Source: Chara braunii (lineage: Eukaryota; Streptophyta; Charophyceae; Charales; Characeae). Taken from it: a DNA stretch of 36,964 nt. The position numbers and the translations under genes are program-made. The notes under the pieces were generated by a model. That model was not told where the DNA came from and did no database searches. It worked only from the letters and a program-made list of their open reading frames with translations. This document shows positions 19,587 to 29,610 of this stretch, piece after piece (the stretch's first letter is position 1; every line of letters starts with the position of its first letter). The stretch spans positions 1,471,804 through 1,508,767 of the forward strand of contig BFEA01000383.1 of the NCBI GenBank assembly GCA_003427395.1, read 5' to 3'.

Positions 19587-20106
19587 CTAGTCCTTATGGC
19601 CCTGAGAGAATAAAGCAAGCTGGTATTCCCCAGGCGCTGCTCTCAAGAAATGAATGAGATGATCTTGCTCACTCATCTCCAACCCAGGAGTCGATGTCAG
19701 ACTCTCAAAGGTTGAGTAGAGCTTGGACAAGGAGCCATCCCATTTCTTTTGGCCCAGGCGGACTATTTTGTTTGCTGACTTTCTGGCCTGCTCCTTGTTT
19801 GCAAATCGGTCATTCAAGGCGTGCAGGAAATCAGACACCCCCAGTCTTTGCGCCCATTCAGACATTTTCAGTCCTTGCTTACTGGAAGTGGAGGTGCACA
19901 ATTTTAGTGCAGTCCTCTCCAAGCGAGCAAGGATGGCACTCACCTTCACATCCTCAGCCATTTGAACCCAATCAGGTAGGATCGATGTGCAGTGACCCAG
20001 TCTGAGACATCCACCTTTGGGTCCTCACCAGAGAACATGGGTGGAGGGGTCAACTTGGGCCGCTGCTGATCAAATGGACCTAAGGGATGTGAGCTGGTTG
20101 TTGACA
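19587..20106 (-). pseudogene. Element C gag capsid region
   Basis: The frame 19961-19587 (124 codons) has the retrotransposon gag look: AEDVKVSAILARLERTALKL, WAQRLGVSDFLHALNDRF, KIVRLGQKKWDGSLSKLYST, ending in LIHFLRAAPGEYQ. Upstream, in a second frame with an ATG at 20106, PKLTPPPMFSGEDPKVDVSD and WVTAHRSYLIG is the conserved lead-in. The two are separated by a frameshift at about 19985-20000. Gag would form the virus-like particle. 124 residues is only part of a normal gag. Confidence 0.8.
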
Positions 20107-20780
20107 TGGGTGTAGAGCCTGGGGAGTGGGTGGCGATTGTTACTCAGAGGCATGGGAGGCTCTGAGGAGGCTATTTATAGCTTGGCGACTCATCTGAGAC
20201 TGGCGATTTGCAACAAAGTGACCCCCAAGGTGTTGCGATTTTGGGATTGGAGCAGGATCCCCAATTCCCAAGCATCGTAGGGTTGATTGGAGTAGCGCTG
20301 CACTGAGCTCATCAGTTATTGGCATCTGGGAGTCCAGATTCACTGAATCTGTCAGTGAGGGGAGAAGCGCAATAAGGAGATCTACAGGATCACCAAGTTT
20401 CAGAGGATTCTGTACGTGGGAACACTGGGAATTGTCAGGAGAAGAAACTGGCGAGATGGGTTTGAGGAGACAACCATAGCCAGGGTTCCATTCACAGTGT
20501 GTTCCTTACTCTACTTTGTGTGGCGATTTTGGGGCTATTTTTAGATTAGTGAAATTTGGCTTGTCAGTCAATAGACATATGAAAATTGAAATTCAGACTG
20601 TAAGACAATCATAGCCAATTTTCCCTACCTATCTTCTTTGACTTCTACTAACCCTGTTTGACCCTCTTTCTGACTCAACTTTCATTTGTGACTGCTTGAC
20701 AGTATTGTAATTCATATTAGATTGTGAATTGGATTGTTCAGGGTCATATTGTCAGTAATAATGGAAATTTGAGAAAATCA
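20107..20780 (-). other. Element C gag linker, no clear frame
   Basis: Between the gag N-terminal segment (21069-20785) and the capsid part. The minus frames are short and broken. I see no domain. It is likely decayed gag. Confidence 0.4.
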
Positions 20781-20784
20781 GGGT

Positions 20785-21069
20785 GAGTGGTTCCTCCAGT
20801 CAGTACAGTAAGGACATGGCTGAGTTCGTCCTTTTGCAGGATGATATTCACCGGTCCTACTTTACTAATTGGGATCACCAACCTGGAATATCAGTTCTCA
20901 GACCATTCCAAAAAGTTGGATGACATCTCTTCCAAGCTGGATCGCCTCTTTACACTGCGGGTGCCTGTTTTCGGAGTTTTTCCTCCTCAGCCATCAGTTC
21001 AGCCTCTAAAGGGGAGAGAGGAAGTTGAGGCTTCACCTCAGCAACTTCTCCCTTGCTAGTGTCAGACAT
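20785..21069 (-). pseudogene. Element C gag N-terminus
   Basis: The minus ATG at 21069 opens MSDTSKGEVAEVKPQLPL then EAELMAEEEKLRKQAP before a TAA. After a frame change it continues as KEAIQLGRDVIQLFGMV, stop, ELIFQV. The charged, helix-rich start directly after a T-rich leader fits the beginning of a gypsy gag. The plus-strand frame over the same bases is its shadow. Confidence 0.55.
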
Positions 21070-21125
21070 CTTGTAATACCCACAAAAACAGACACATCAA
21101 ATACAAATAAAATAAGAGACAGAAA

Positions 21126-21237
21126 GGGAAGTCAACAACAATTGGGTTTTCCCTTCAGTACTTGCTCAATTGTTGTCACATGACTTAGGAAAGAAGTTGG
21201 TTAGTATTAGCAGGCAAGTGCTCAGTCTCTGCAGACC
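21126..21237. repeat. 112-bp duplicated segment, copy 1
   Basis: Matches 21303-21414 with two differences (TTCAG/TTTAG and CTCAG/CTTAG). It lies in the element C leader. The copies are separated by a sequencing adapter, so the duplication is probably an assembly product rather than genomic. Confidence 0.9.
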
Positions 21238-21252
21238 GCTTGAGGTAAAGGG

Positions 21253-21290
21253 CTGTCTCTTATACACATCTAGATGTGTATAAGAGACAG
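21253..21290. other. Nextera mate-pair junction adapter (artefact) 1
   Basis: CTGTCTCTTATACACATCT directly followed by its reverse complement, a perfect 38-bp palindrome equal to two Tn5 mosaic ends. This is the circularisation junction of Nextera mate-pair libraries. GCTTGAGGTAAAGG stands on both sides (21239-21252, 21291-21304). Confidence 0.98.
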
Positions 21291-21302
21291 GCTTGAGGTA
21301 AA

Positions 21303-21414
21303 GGGAAGTCAACAACAATTGGGTTTTCCCTTTAGTACTTGCTCAATTGTTGTCACATGACTTAGGAAAGAAGTTGGTTAGTATTAGCAGGCAAGTGCTT
21401 AGTCTCTGCAGACC
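21303..21414. repeat. 112-bp duplicated segment, copy 2
   Basis: Second copy of 21126-21237, lying between the two adapter palindromes. Its last base overlaps the first base of adapter 2. Confidence 0.9.
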
Positions 21415-21451
21415 TGTCTCTTATACACATCTAGATGTGTATAAGAGACAG
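21414..21451. other. Nextera mate-pair junction adapter (artefact) 2
   Basis: Same perfect 38-bp palindrome. In the plus frame 21347-21586 it translates as VSYTHLDVYKRQ, the well-known adapter peptide found in contaminated protein sets. It is flanked by CTCTGCAGAC on both sides (left at about 21404, right from 21452). Confidence 0.98.
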
Positions 21452-21917
21452 CTCTGCAGACTGCTCGAGGGTCAGGGGTCGGTTGAGAGTCAACTCAGCA
21501 AAAATCAATTTCACGGTTTTTCATTCATTGCCATGACACATCAATTGAGTGCAATTACTGCAAGGATGCAGTCCTGGACTGATTAGTGGTAGATAGTAAT
21601 TAGGCAAAGTGACTATAAATGACTGATAGGCAGCCACAAATGACCAAGATGCAATGATTTACTGTGTGCTATTTTTAGACTTACCCTACTGACTCCAGCC
21701 CTGTATGACCCTGTATGCCATACCAGGGTATGGCGAATTACAGATTTCACTGTAACTGCCTCAAAACATTAAATCTGACAGTGCGATTGCAGCCATAGAC
21801 TAAACATTGAATTGCGATTTACTAGGGACTGACAAAACTGAATTCTGACGGCAGAACCAAAGTTATGACCAACCCGAGTCTGACCAAGCTCCAGCTATGG
21901 CAACGCAGAAAGGGAAT
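21452..21917. other. Anonymous part of insertion X
   Basis: No coding frame. Somewhere here the orientation changes from the minus-strand leader of element C to the plus-strand LTR at 21918, so an inversion or mis-join breakpoint is expected within or near this stretch. Confidence 0.45.
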
Positions 21918-22312
21918 CAGGGGTAGTGATAGCGGTTACTCAAGGTTGGGGAAAGAAGCGTTGCTCATTTTTTAGCATCGCATCACAGTTCTGGGGTTAT
22001 TCTGACAAATTGAGACTCTGAGTTTAATAAACAGTGTGGATATTGTGCCCGAGCTATCTTTGTTTTATTGTTTTCTGGATGTGATCTACTCGGCTTTCCT
22101 TTGTGACTGGTTGTGAGGATCATGTGGAGTGAATTGCACTTTCAGTGTACTTTGTCATAACGCATGGTCAAGTCTTCCACTGTGTTTTCTATCTCCCTGT
22201 GCGGTGTGATACTCCCATCCTCTCCCCTTCCTTATCTGTATGTATGGGCATACCTGGAAGTCTATGTGAGCGAGTGTTGGTCTTCAGACAACAAGCAACC
22301 AGGTTCATAACA
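21918..22312 (+). repeat. LTR copy of the X/C family, plus orientation
   Basis: Matches 15391-15836 (inverted) and 22518-22924 (direct). It contains AATAAA at 22026-22031 and ends GGTTCATAACA. It is immediately followed by GT and a primer-binding site, so it is a 5' LTR in this orientation. Homology upstream of 21918 is lost, so the U3 part is truncated or diverged. Confidence 0.82.
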
Positions 22313-22314
22313 GT

Positions 22315-22326
22315 TGGTATCGGAGC
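22315..22326 (+). promoter_or_regulatory. Primer-binding site, initiator tRNA-Met type
   Basis: TGGTATCGGAGC two bases after the LTR end. The common plant and algal LTR-element PBS, complementary to the 3' end of initiator tRNA-Met, is TGGTATCAGAGC; one base differs. Confidence 0.78.
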
Positions 22327-22517
22327 GATTGGATCCAGTCAATGGAGTAACTGATGAGTTGGAGCAAGTACCACCATCTTGCGAGACACTGGAGTTTAAA
22401 TTCATGGCGATTTATCATCTTTTATGTTGGCGAGAGTAAGGGCGGTGGTGGTAAGTGTGTGGCGAGATGTATTGGACATAGGGTGATTCACTCCTGCTCA
22501 GGGTTGTACAGGAGAGG
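22327..22517 (+). other. Short internal stub between two plus LTRs
   Basis: About 190 bp without a coding frame between the PBS and the next LTR copy. Almost the entire internal region of this plus-oriented copy is missing. Confidence 0.5.
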
Positions 22518-22924
22518 GTGGAGCTTCCCTATAGAGGCGGTATTTAGGCGGTGCTTGTTGTCTCAGGGGCTCAGGGGTAGTGATAGCGGTTACTCAGGGT
22601 CGGGGAAATAAGCGCTGCCCAATTTTTAGCAGCGCATCACAAGTCTGAGGCTATTCTGACAAATTGAGACTAGTTTAATAAACAGCGTGGATACTGTGTC
22701 CGAACTATCTTTGCTTCATTGTTTTCTGGATGTGATCTACTCGGGTTTCCTTTGTGACTGGTTGTGAGGATTCTGTGGAGTGAATTGCACTTTTAGTGTG
22801 CTCTGTCATATCGCATGGTCAAGTCTTTCGCTGTGCTCTTTATCACCCTATGCGGTGTGATACTCCCATCCTCTCCCCTTCCTTCTATGTATGTATGGGC
22901 ATACCAGGAAGTCTACGTGTGCGA
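22518..22924 (+). repeat. LTR copy (plus), left part, split by insertion E
   Basis: Homologous to the other two LTR copies from GGAGCTTCCCTAT to GTCTACGTGTGCGA. The remaining LTR end (GCGAGTGTTGGTC to CATAATA) resumes at 29611-29653 after insertion E. Confidence 0.85.
22921..22924. repeat. Left target-site duplication of E (GCGA)
   Basis: GCGA directly before TGTCG. The same four bases follow CGACA at 29611-29614. The intact LTR copy at 22312 has a single GCGA at this place. Confidence 0.8.
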
Positions 22925-22929
22925 TGTCG

Positions 22930-23573
22930 TAGCAAACACCCTTACAAGGGTATTTCCCATCCTTTTTAAAAGTTGCACTAGGTGCGTCCTTGATCAACGT
23001 GACGTGCTGATGGGGCGAGATCCCGTCAGAGCGCTCACCTTAGCAACCTCGCTCTTGGCGAGACTTCGAGTCAGATATGACAGACTTCGAGAGTGTGTGG
23101 AGCATGCATTATTGTGTTGCACTGTGAAGGGTCGTTTAGTCCTCAACAGTACCAGGTCGGCGGAAGGTGTTAAACGCCATAGGGTCTGATTACCTTCTCT
23201 ATAGCCTTCAATTTGGTTATATTTTTCTTTTATTTTATAAAGACTAATTCCACCTCGCAAACCGGCTCAGCCTTTGGTAGGACGCGTCGCCGAGAAGGTG
23301 TACCTTGCGCGCGCGCGGGAAGACTGTGTTGATGACGCATTAAAAAGCATAGCTTTGTCAAAGTTAGCATGAGGAAAGTCGGGAGTCTCGACCATGCATG
23401 TGGTGTGCCTGACGTCCAGATATGTCGGACGACCAATAAACCTAGACGCGGGGGGTGTCATCGGATGAACGGAGGACAAGCTGAAAGACCAAGTCGAAGG
23501 GTCGGGTTGTGCTGACAACCCCAATCACAAACCCTAGACTGTCTACATGGAGATTCGAGTCTGCCTAGCTCAG
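22930..23573. other. Left flank of E, no gene
   Basis: Non-coding. Contains a short (GC)n-like CGCGCGCGCG near 23311 and a T-rich patch at 23215-23240. Frames on the minus strand (23230-23524) lack motifs. Confidence 0.45.
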
Positions 23574-23645
23574 ACTTCGACCTAGTTCTAATGGTTACGG
23601 TACTTGACTTTCAACCAACCGGTTTGGGGTTCGAGGTCAACAAGT
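23574..23645 (+). other. tRNA-like sequence (Glu/Asp type), degenerate
   Basis: CCTAGTTCTAATGGTTACGG resembles the D-arm/A box of tRNA-Glu or tRNA-Asp. CTTTCAA would be an anticodon loop reading TTC, and GGGGTTCGAGGTC resembles the T-arm/B box. Order and spacing suit a tRNA, but the acceptor, anticodon and T stems each contain mismatches. It is likely a tRNA-derived repeat head or pseudogene rather than a working gene. Confidence 0.4.
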
Positions 23646-24502
23646 GGCGATGGAGCGAAGGAGTGCGACCGGTGGAGACTGAGGGGTTGAGGGTCTTAAG
23701 GGACTATCCCCCTTAGTTTTGTCGAACGGCCCGAGCCTGGGTTCGACTGGCAAGACCAAGAGGGTGCCGACGGGTCCTCGTCCTCTTCAACCCTACTAAT
23801 TTTATTTATTTTATTTGACTTATTTTTATTTATTTTCATTTGCATTTTTATTTTTCTCCTTATTTAAGGTCCCCGTCAGTAGACCAAGCCAAAAACTGGC
23901 TCCGGGACCGACGACGAAGAAGTACCGCAAGGGAGGGTAAAACGAACTTCAAGAGGAAGTTAAAAGTGCTAGAAATTACTGAACTGGCAAGGAGGGAAAG
24001 AGGTTGTGTACCCCCCACTCAACGGGGATGGAAGGTGACTGCGTCGTCGCCCTCCTTGACTATACATAGGGTGCATGGCAGCATGGGCTGCTGTAACCAT
24101 CATTACCGAGGGGAGCAATTGAAGCCCCCCCTCAAAGATGATTGTCACGCCAATCGAGGACCCTCGGCACGAGCCTCTTTTTGGCAGTCCCGACCGGATT
24201 CCTGTGTGTCCAGGATGCGGACGAAATCCCCCTATCCTACCCGACCTGAACACAGATCAAAAGGGGGAGGGTCAATTGTGCATATGAGCCAGTGGGCGTA
24301 TAGCCCACGAGGCAGATGAGACCTGAACGGCTAGGGCGCCCTGCAGATGCACCACTGCCAGCCACGATCTGATTAGAGAGGGTGCAAGCGTGAACCTCTG
24401 CAGGCACACCGTCCGCTAGATCTGCTGAAGGAGGGAGTGAGTGGGAGCCTGCCCGTAGGACCTGAGGGTCAATGACGTATGACCAGGCACCCTAAGGTAC
24501 TT
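23646..24502. other. Interior of E, no recognised gene
   Basis: Contains a T-rich (TTTA)n-like tract at about 23800-23865. The plus frame 23840-24319 (159 codons) has no domain. A CPGCGRNPP word in another frame is not part of a recognisable zinc finger. Confidence 0.45.
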
Positions 24503-24595
24503 GCATGCAAATTGTTCGGTCGAACTCAGGTACAGGGGCGTAAGACCATCAAACCACCTGGTAGCTGGTTCCTTCCGAACTTCGCCTCAGAGATC
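24503..24595 (+). pseudogene. LSU (25S/28S) rRNA-derived fragment, copy 1
   Basis: GCATGCAAATTGTTCGGTCG, then AGGTACAGGGGCGTAAGACC, then CCTGGTAGCTGGTTCC and TTCCGAACTTCGCCTCAG follow the order of eukaryotic LSU rRNA around the conserved ACGTGCAAATCGTTCGTC, GGGTATAGGGGCGAAAGAC and TAGTAGCTGGTTCCCTCCGA words. The match is diverged, at roughly three quarters identity by eye. rRNA words recalled from general knowledge. Confidence 0.72.
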
Positions 24596-24692
24596 CTGAC
24601 GTATGGATCATTCGTCGGACCTGGGGAATAGGGACGAAAAACTTATCGAATCGATCATTGGCTGGTCCCCTCCGAAGTTCCTTTCTCAAAGT
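24592..24692 (+). pseudogene. LSU (25S/28S) rRNA-derived fragment, copy 2
   Basis: A second, independently diverged copy of the same rRNA segment in direct tandem: TCCTGACGTATGGATCATTC, GGACCTGGGGAATAGGGACG, AACTTATCGAATCGATCATT, GCTGGTCCCCTCCGAAGTTC. Differences from copy 1 are spread along the length, so the duplication is old or the copies were captured separately. No flanking rRNA was recognised further out. Confidence 0.75.
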
Positions 24693-27440
24693 GGTTGAAC
24701 ACAGCATTGTCAGGCAGCGTTGCACCGGGCTGCGCTAAGTGACTAACGGAGGAAAGGAAGATATTGGGGAGACATGAGGAAGAAGGCGTATGGGAAGCGA
24801 GGAGAAGGGAGAAAGGCAGGCAACGAAGGGAGCGAAGGAAAAGGACGAGGATGCTATCAGAAGAGAGTGAGACTGAAGGGAATGCGTGAACCGGGCCAGG
24901 ATTGAATCCAAGTACGTAAAGAAAAAACGGGAAAGTGACGAATGCGGAAAGGAGAGTGGACATGGCGAAGGGGGAGAGTCATAACTTACTCGATTCCTAA
25001 TGGAATCATGCCAAGAAAGAAGCTATTCGGAGGTTTTAAGGTCGGGCGAATCCATTAGTAGCGTTAGTTTTAGTAATACGGTAGCAATATAGTCACTACG
25101 GGAAATAGAAGTTGCGCTCGAAAAGGTCGTTCGAGGCGGAGAGAAGGATGAAAAGTGTCGTATCTCGCTCAAATATTGATCGTTTGCGACAAAATCTGAT
25201 CTAGATTGGGGGTTACAAAGCGTTCTGAAACGATTGGCCGCGTCAGATTTGGCACTTGGACGACGGACTGGCCAATATGAGTTGAAGAGGTTGGGCACGA
25301 GTAATGGGTTCAAGTCGGATTCTTCCGGCACGAATCTGAACACGATCTCGGCTATGTGCACGACATGGGAAACAGGCAATAAGTGAGAGAAGAAGTCAGG
25401 GGGGTTTCGGTGGAGTAACGGAGGGGAGGCACGAAGCACGCGCCTGGTGGCCGCAACGTGAGTGAAGACAGCGTGCAAAGACTAGTTGTGTACCTACCCT
25501 TAGTCCTAGCCATAGATTCATTGGCATATGTTTCTTGCGCCATTGAGATCGGGTGTGACGGTGAGGTAGACGTGTGCATAAGCGAGAGAAGCGAGAGAAT
25601 GAAAGAACGAGAAAGACAGACAGAAAGGGTAGGGAAGGTGAACGTACCTGGTCACTTGAAGTAAGTGTCGCGGAGTGGGAAGTTAGGTAGTGTATCTTTC
25701 CGTATTCAAAGGAAGGATTCACCTTCATTTTTGCTCGTAAGCGTGAGTTTAGTTGAGTGGCTTCCACGAGAAATCTACGAAAGTGGCAACGTATAGGAGT
25801 AAGCATCGGTGATCGTTTGCATATTACCAGACTGCCATACAACGCATTCACCTGGCCGAAGTACCTGCCAGGTCCATCAGACTCAGAGGACAGGTATGAG
25901 CACAAGCACACGAACTGCGCGGACAGCGAGGAGGGGGATGCTTGCATGATTGTGGGATACGGCGCTCCATGGTCATCGTCATCAAGCTTGTCGACCCGAT
26001 CCTTGTCCTCTATTTCATGGTGGTCACAACCAACAGGGAGAACACCTGGTCACCCTCTGGCAACGGATTCACTCACCATTTCGTTGGTCGAAGATGCTGT
26101 TTCCGTGGTAGTGTATCTCCTCATGTGCGAAGGAGAGGTTCATGCTTGAAGGTGCATGTTTGACCAACTTGGAGGTCGGAGACTCAGCAGAGGCTGGGTG
26201 CAGTCAGCAGGCACAAACAGGAAGAATAGAAGGGGGATGCAGCAGAGGAGGAAGGAGGCGAACATACCTTGTCACAAATGTGGCAGTCAGCATAGTCAGT
26301 AACTGCATCTTGGCGGCAGTCTGAGTAGTCGCGATCTGCATATGGTTTGTATGTTGCTAATGACAACAGTGAGAGTGGCTATGTGTTTGCCGAGTGGGAG
26401 TCGAGCGCCGCTGGGAGGAAGAGCTTCGCCGCAGCAGTACTGCTGGCAAACCTATGTTTCCCGCTGTTGGACACAACAAGTCTTCGTATGTTTGCCTGTT
26501 GCACAACTTCGACACGAAACGGCTACGCTGAGGGTATGTTGTTGCAGCCTGGACTGTTGCTGCTGTAGGGGATGGCATTGTTATCTCTCGCTGGACTGCA
26601 TTATCTCTCGCTGGACTGCTGTATCTTCTGCAGCTGCGCAGAGTGAGATACTACACCATCAACAACCTATTAAACTTGCGACTGGTTCCACCGACCTTGT
26701 TGCTGGATGGGTTCGCTGAGCCATTGACTACGGGGATCTTATTGCACGTTGTTGCTGTGTACTGGTGCCTTTACACCCACGTTCGAATAGAACATGGGGG
26801 GTGTGTTCTACTCGAACGCAACCTTTTTAGGCTGCACATCCGGAGATTGATTAGAGGTGAGGCACTGAGGATTCGAGAGGGTGGTCAAGCTCTGAAACAG
26901 GAGTACTGCTGCAACTTGGAGGCTTGCCAAAGAACTGTTTCTCCACATTTTGGCCACGACTTGGCCGTCTTCACTGCGTTTTTCGGCCGCCATTGCGGAG
27001 CCCTCAGGATCTGAAGGCACTAAGGCACTCTAGTGTGAGTTGAGTTGGCCGCTTCCCGTATCTCGAGCGTCTGACTCTTCTTCTTCTATCCTTCTTTATC
27101 TAAGTTTAGTCTGTGTTCAGAGAGGAAGGCCACAAGCGGGATTCCAACCCGTAGGACCGCATCAAGGCCTTTGTGGAGGTTGACGCACCGATTGCGGAAG
27201 CTCTGCCGGAGCCCAGGCGAGACTCTTGAGGTAGGGAACTCAAAGGTAGGCCGACAATATGTCATTAAAATCTCAATAACCCCTATCTATACAAACCTGG
27301 CGTTTGGTCTGTTTGCCTTTGACTTGTGTATATCTTTGTCTTCTTTTTTAGGACTCTAACTGAATAAAAAAGGGAATCTACTATGCATGTTTAAGTCATT
27401 TGTCTATGGTAAAAATCACGATTTTTGCACGCGATGATCT
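24693..27440. other. Interior of E, no recognised gene
   Basis: Long overlapping frames exist (for example minus 25947-25396, 183 codons, and minus 25478-25023, 151 codons), but none has a family motif and they overlap each other on one strand. A small duplication ATTATCTCTCGCTGGACTGC occurs twice at about 26579-26618. I regard this as non-coding until shown otherwise. Confidence 0.45.
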
Positions 27441-27801
27441 GAATGGGGCTGGAGATGTGGTCCTCCTGACTGATCCGGTCGCTTTGCTCGTTTGCTTAAG
27501 ACATTGAAATAGGGCTGAAGACGAGGTCCTCCGGACTGATCCAGTCGCTTTGCTCGTTTGCCTAAGACATTGAAATGAGGCTGGATATGAGGTCCTCCTG
27601 ACTGATCCGGTCGCTTCGCTCGTTTGCCTAAGACATTGAAATGGGGCTGGGAGATGAGGTCCTCCTGATTGATCTGGTTGCTTTGCTCGTTTGCCTAAGA
27701 TATTGAACTAGGGTTGGAGATGAGGTCCTCTTGACTTTGCTCGTTTGCCTAACACATTGAAATGGGGCTCAAGATGAGGTCCTCCAGACCAATCCAGTCG
27801 A
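27441..27801 (+). repeat. 66-bp minisatellite, about 5.6 units
   Basis: Units start at 27441, 27506, 27572, 27638, 27705 (this one shortened to 54 bp) and 27759 (partial). Core words are GAGGTCCTCCTGACTGATCC, GGTCGCTTTGCTCGTTTGCC and TAAGACATTGAAATGGGGCT. Units differ at several positions, so the array is not recent. There are no spacers, so it is not a CRISPR-like array. Confidence 0.95.
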
Positions 27802-29610
27802 CAAGCGAAAAATGAAAACTTTGGGTGAATGAACCCTTGTTTTAAATTGGTTAAATGCGTTGTGGACATGACATGCTTGTTGGCAATGATTTGTCTTTTG
27901 TTCAGGATCTGTCTGTCTTCTGCATAGTAGGGTAGTCTGTTAGTGCTCGCCTTATGCTTGAGCGATAGGCAGGTAGATGTTCACTTTTGTCTTCGCATTT
28001 GTCTTTTCATGCATGATTGTTTTGGAAGGGCATTGACTAGCCTTTGAGTTAGTAGAAGTTATGAGAGCCTCTTTTCCTTACGGGAGAAGCTGCCAAAATT
28101 TCTGCTAAATACTCAAAGTTAGTCAAGTTTTAGAGATGTCAGCTAGGGTAGGATATATTTTAGTCTTTGGGGGGGCAGTAGGCGAAAGCATTTTTGTGTG
28201 AAAGAAACCCTGTCCTTGGAACCTCTCTTGAACGGCCATGCAACAGATGTGTGAATCGGGACGGGCAAGTATGCCTTTGCTGAGTGGGGGTCGGAAAGGG
28301 GCGAGTGGAACATGAACCTGGGAGCAAAGGGGTTGACCACGTTTGTGGCATTTGCGTGTGGATTTTTATTGGACTTTATGTGTGTGCAGGTATGTACGGG
28401 AGCGAGGGATCACTCCTGGAGCAAGGGTGATATGGATGTGAGTAACAAGGTTCAACTATGGCTGTGAGAATGGCTCTCCCTGATTTCCTCTGAGACTCCC
28501 CCTCTTTTTTTATTATTTTTGTCCTGCCGCACACATCTAGTGTACAGGCAAGAGTAGTTGAGCGCAAGGTTTAGCGCTCGACCTTCGATCGGACTGACTT
28601 AGTTTGGGCATGGCGAATTGCTCGCCAACCCGTAACTACTCGTATTTTCTTTCCGCAGGGAAGAACGAGTGAACCCTGTCTTAAAGGGGTTTTACTTTTT
28701 AGATTATTGGTCGGACGTTGGTCCTGAGCTTGAAATTCAAGGTACTTGTCCAGGACATCCCAGACTCTGGTCTAGCACAAAGGGGTTTGCCCCATGAGTC
28801 GGGCCTACGCCCCTTGCTAATCGTCACCCACTGCCTAAAAGACAGTGGTGCCGCAAGGGCTGAACGACTTATCCTTCAGCCGTTCAATATCGTGAAGGAG
28901 GGACCCTTTACGATATTTCGCTTTCGACAGTTGAGTGTCGTACGCAATCCAGAAACCCATTAGAGGTCGCGCGAATGTGGGTAACGGATGAGGCATCGCC
29001 ATGATAGCAGGTCAAGTAAGTACACATGACTGAGCATTGTGGTTCCCTTAGCGGTTGCGTTCTTTTTATACAACTTCGCGCGGGCCTCGCTCAGCCGCTT
29101 TAGCTTTTTTGAGTTATGGTTAAGGACGTATGAAAAAAGGACTAGGCTTATTTGTTTGTCTAAGATAGTTTGTTTTGTTGTGTGTCGCGTGGTTGAGTTA
29201 GGATGTCCTAGTCGATCGATGTTGAATCGCACGTGGAAGATCAGCGCCCCAGCGCGACGGTTCGCGTACGGGTCCATGCTAGGCGTGGACCACACGTACC
29301 CCCTACGCTAAGCATACGAGAAACGCCCTCGACTGGGCCACCTCCGCGATTGCAAGTAAAAACTTTCCCGTGTGGTTCAGTAGCTCGGCGTGGATATGCC
29401 CACCCAAGGGATGGTAACAGCTCCCGCGGGCGGAGGTAAGTTGTACCTCGCGAGACCCTGTCCTGTCGTAGGGACTCGATGGAGGCATAGCTGGCGCACT
29501 CGGTCGGAGCCTCTCCGCCGCTTCCCTTTTCGTGAAGCGACTTGCAAATTATGCCAATCCTGCGTGAAGTGGCCAGGAAGGTTCCCCCAGCGGGGACCGT
29601 GCGCTCGACA
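27802..29610. other. Right part of E, no recognised gene
   Basis: T-rich patches (28500-28520, 29150-29180). Several overlapping frames at 29000-29600 on both strands have no domains. It ends in GCGCTCGACA. Confidence 0.45.

Larger units (their letters stand above)
22925..29610. mobile_element. Insertion E (6,686 bp), non-coding, TG...CA type
   Basis: Begins TGTCGTAGC and ends GCTCGACA, so the outer five bases are inverted and of TG...CA type. It is flanked by the 4-bp duplication GCGA and splits an LTR whose sequence is continuous across it. No retroviral or transposase motif was found on either strand. It holds a tRNA-like sequence, two pieces of LSU rRNA and a 66-bp minisatellite. Termini and duplication suggest an LTR-class element: a large non-autonomous derivative or a very long solo LTR. 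I could not find long direct repeats at its ends. Confidence 0.72.

Noticed and set aside
20787-21059. 90-codon plus ORF
   Set aside because: It is the antisense of the element C gag start (MSDTSKGEV), which follows a leader and fits its context better.
21347-21586. 79-codon plus ORF
   Set aside because: Runs through sequencing adapter 2 (peptide VSYTHLDVYKRQ); artefact.
23574-23645. Functional tRNA-Glu gene
   Set aside because: Mismatches in the acceptor, anticodon and T stems; kept only as a tRNA-like sequence.
25396-25947. 183-codon minus ORF in insertion E
   Set aside because: No domain or motif, Ser/Leu/Arg-rich, and overlaps other equally unsupported frames.
27441-27801. CRISPR-like array
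   Set aside because: Units abut with no unique spacers and the genome is eukaryotic; it is a minisatellite.
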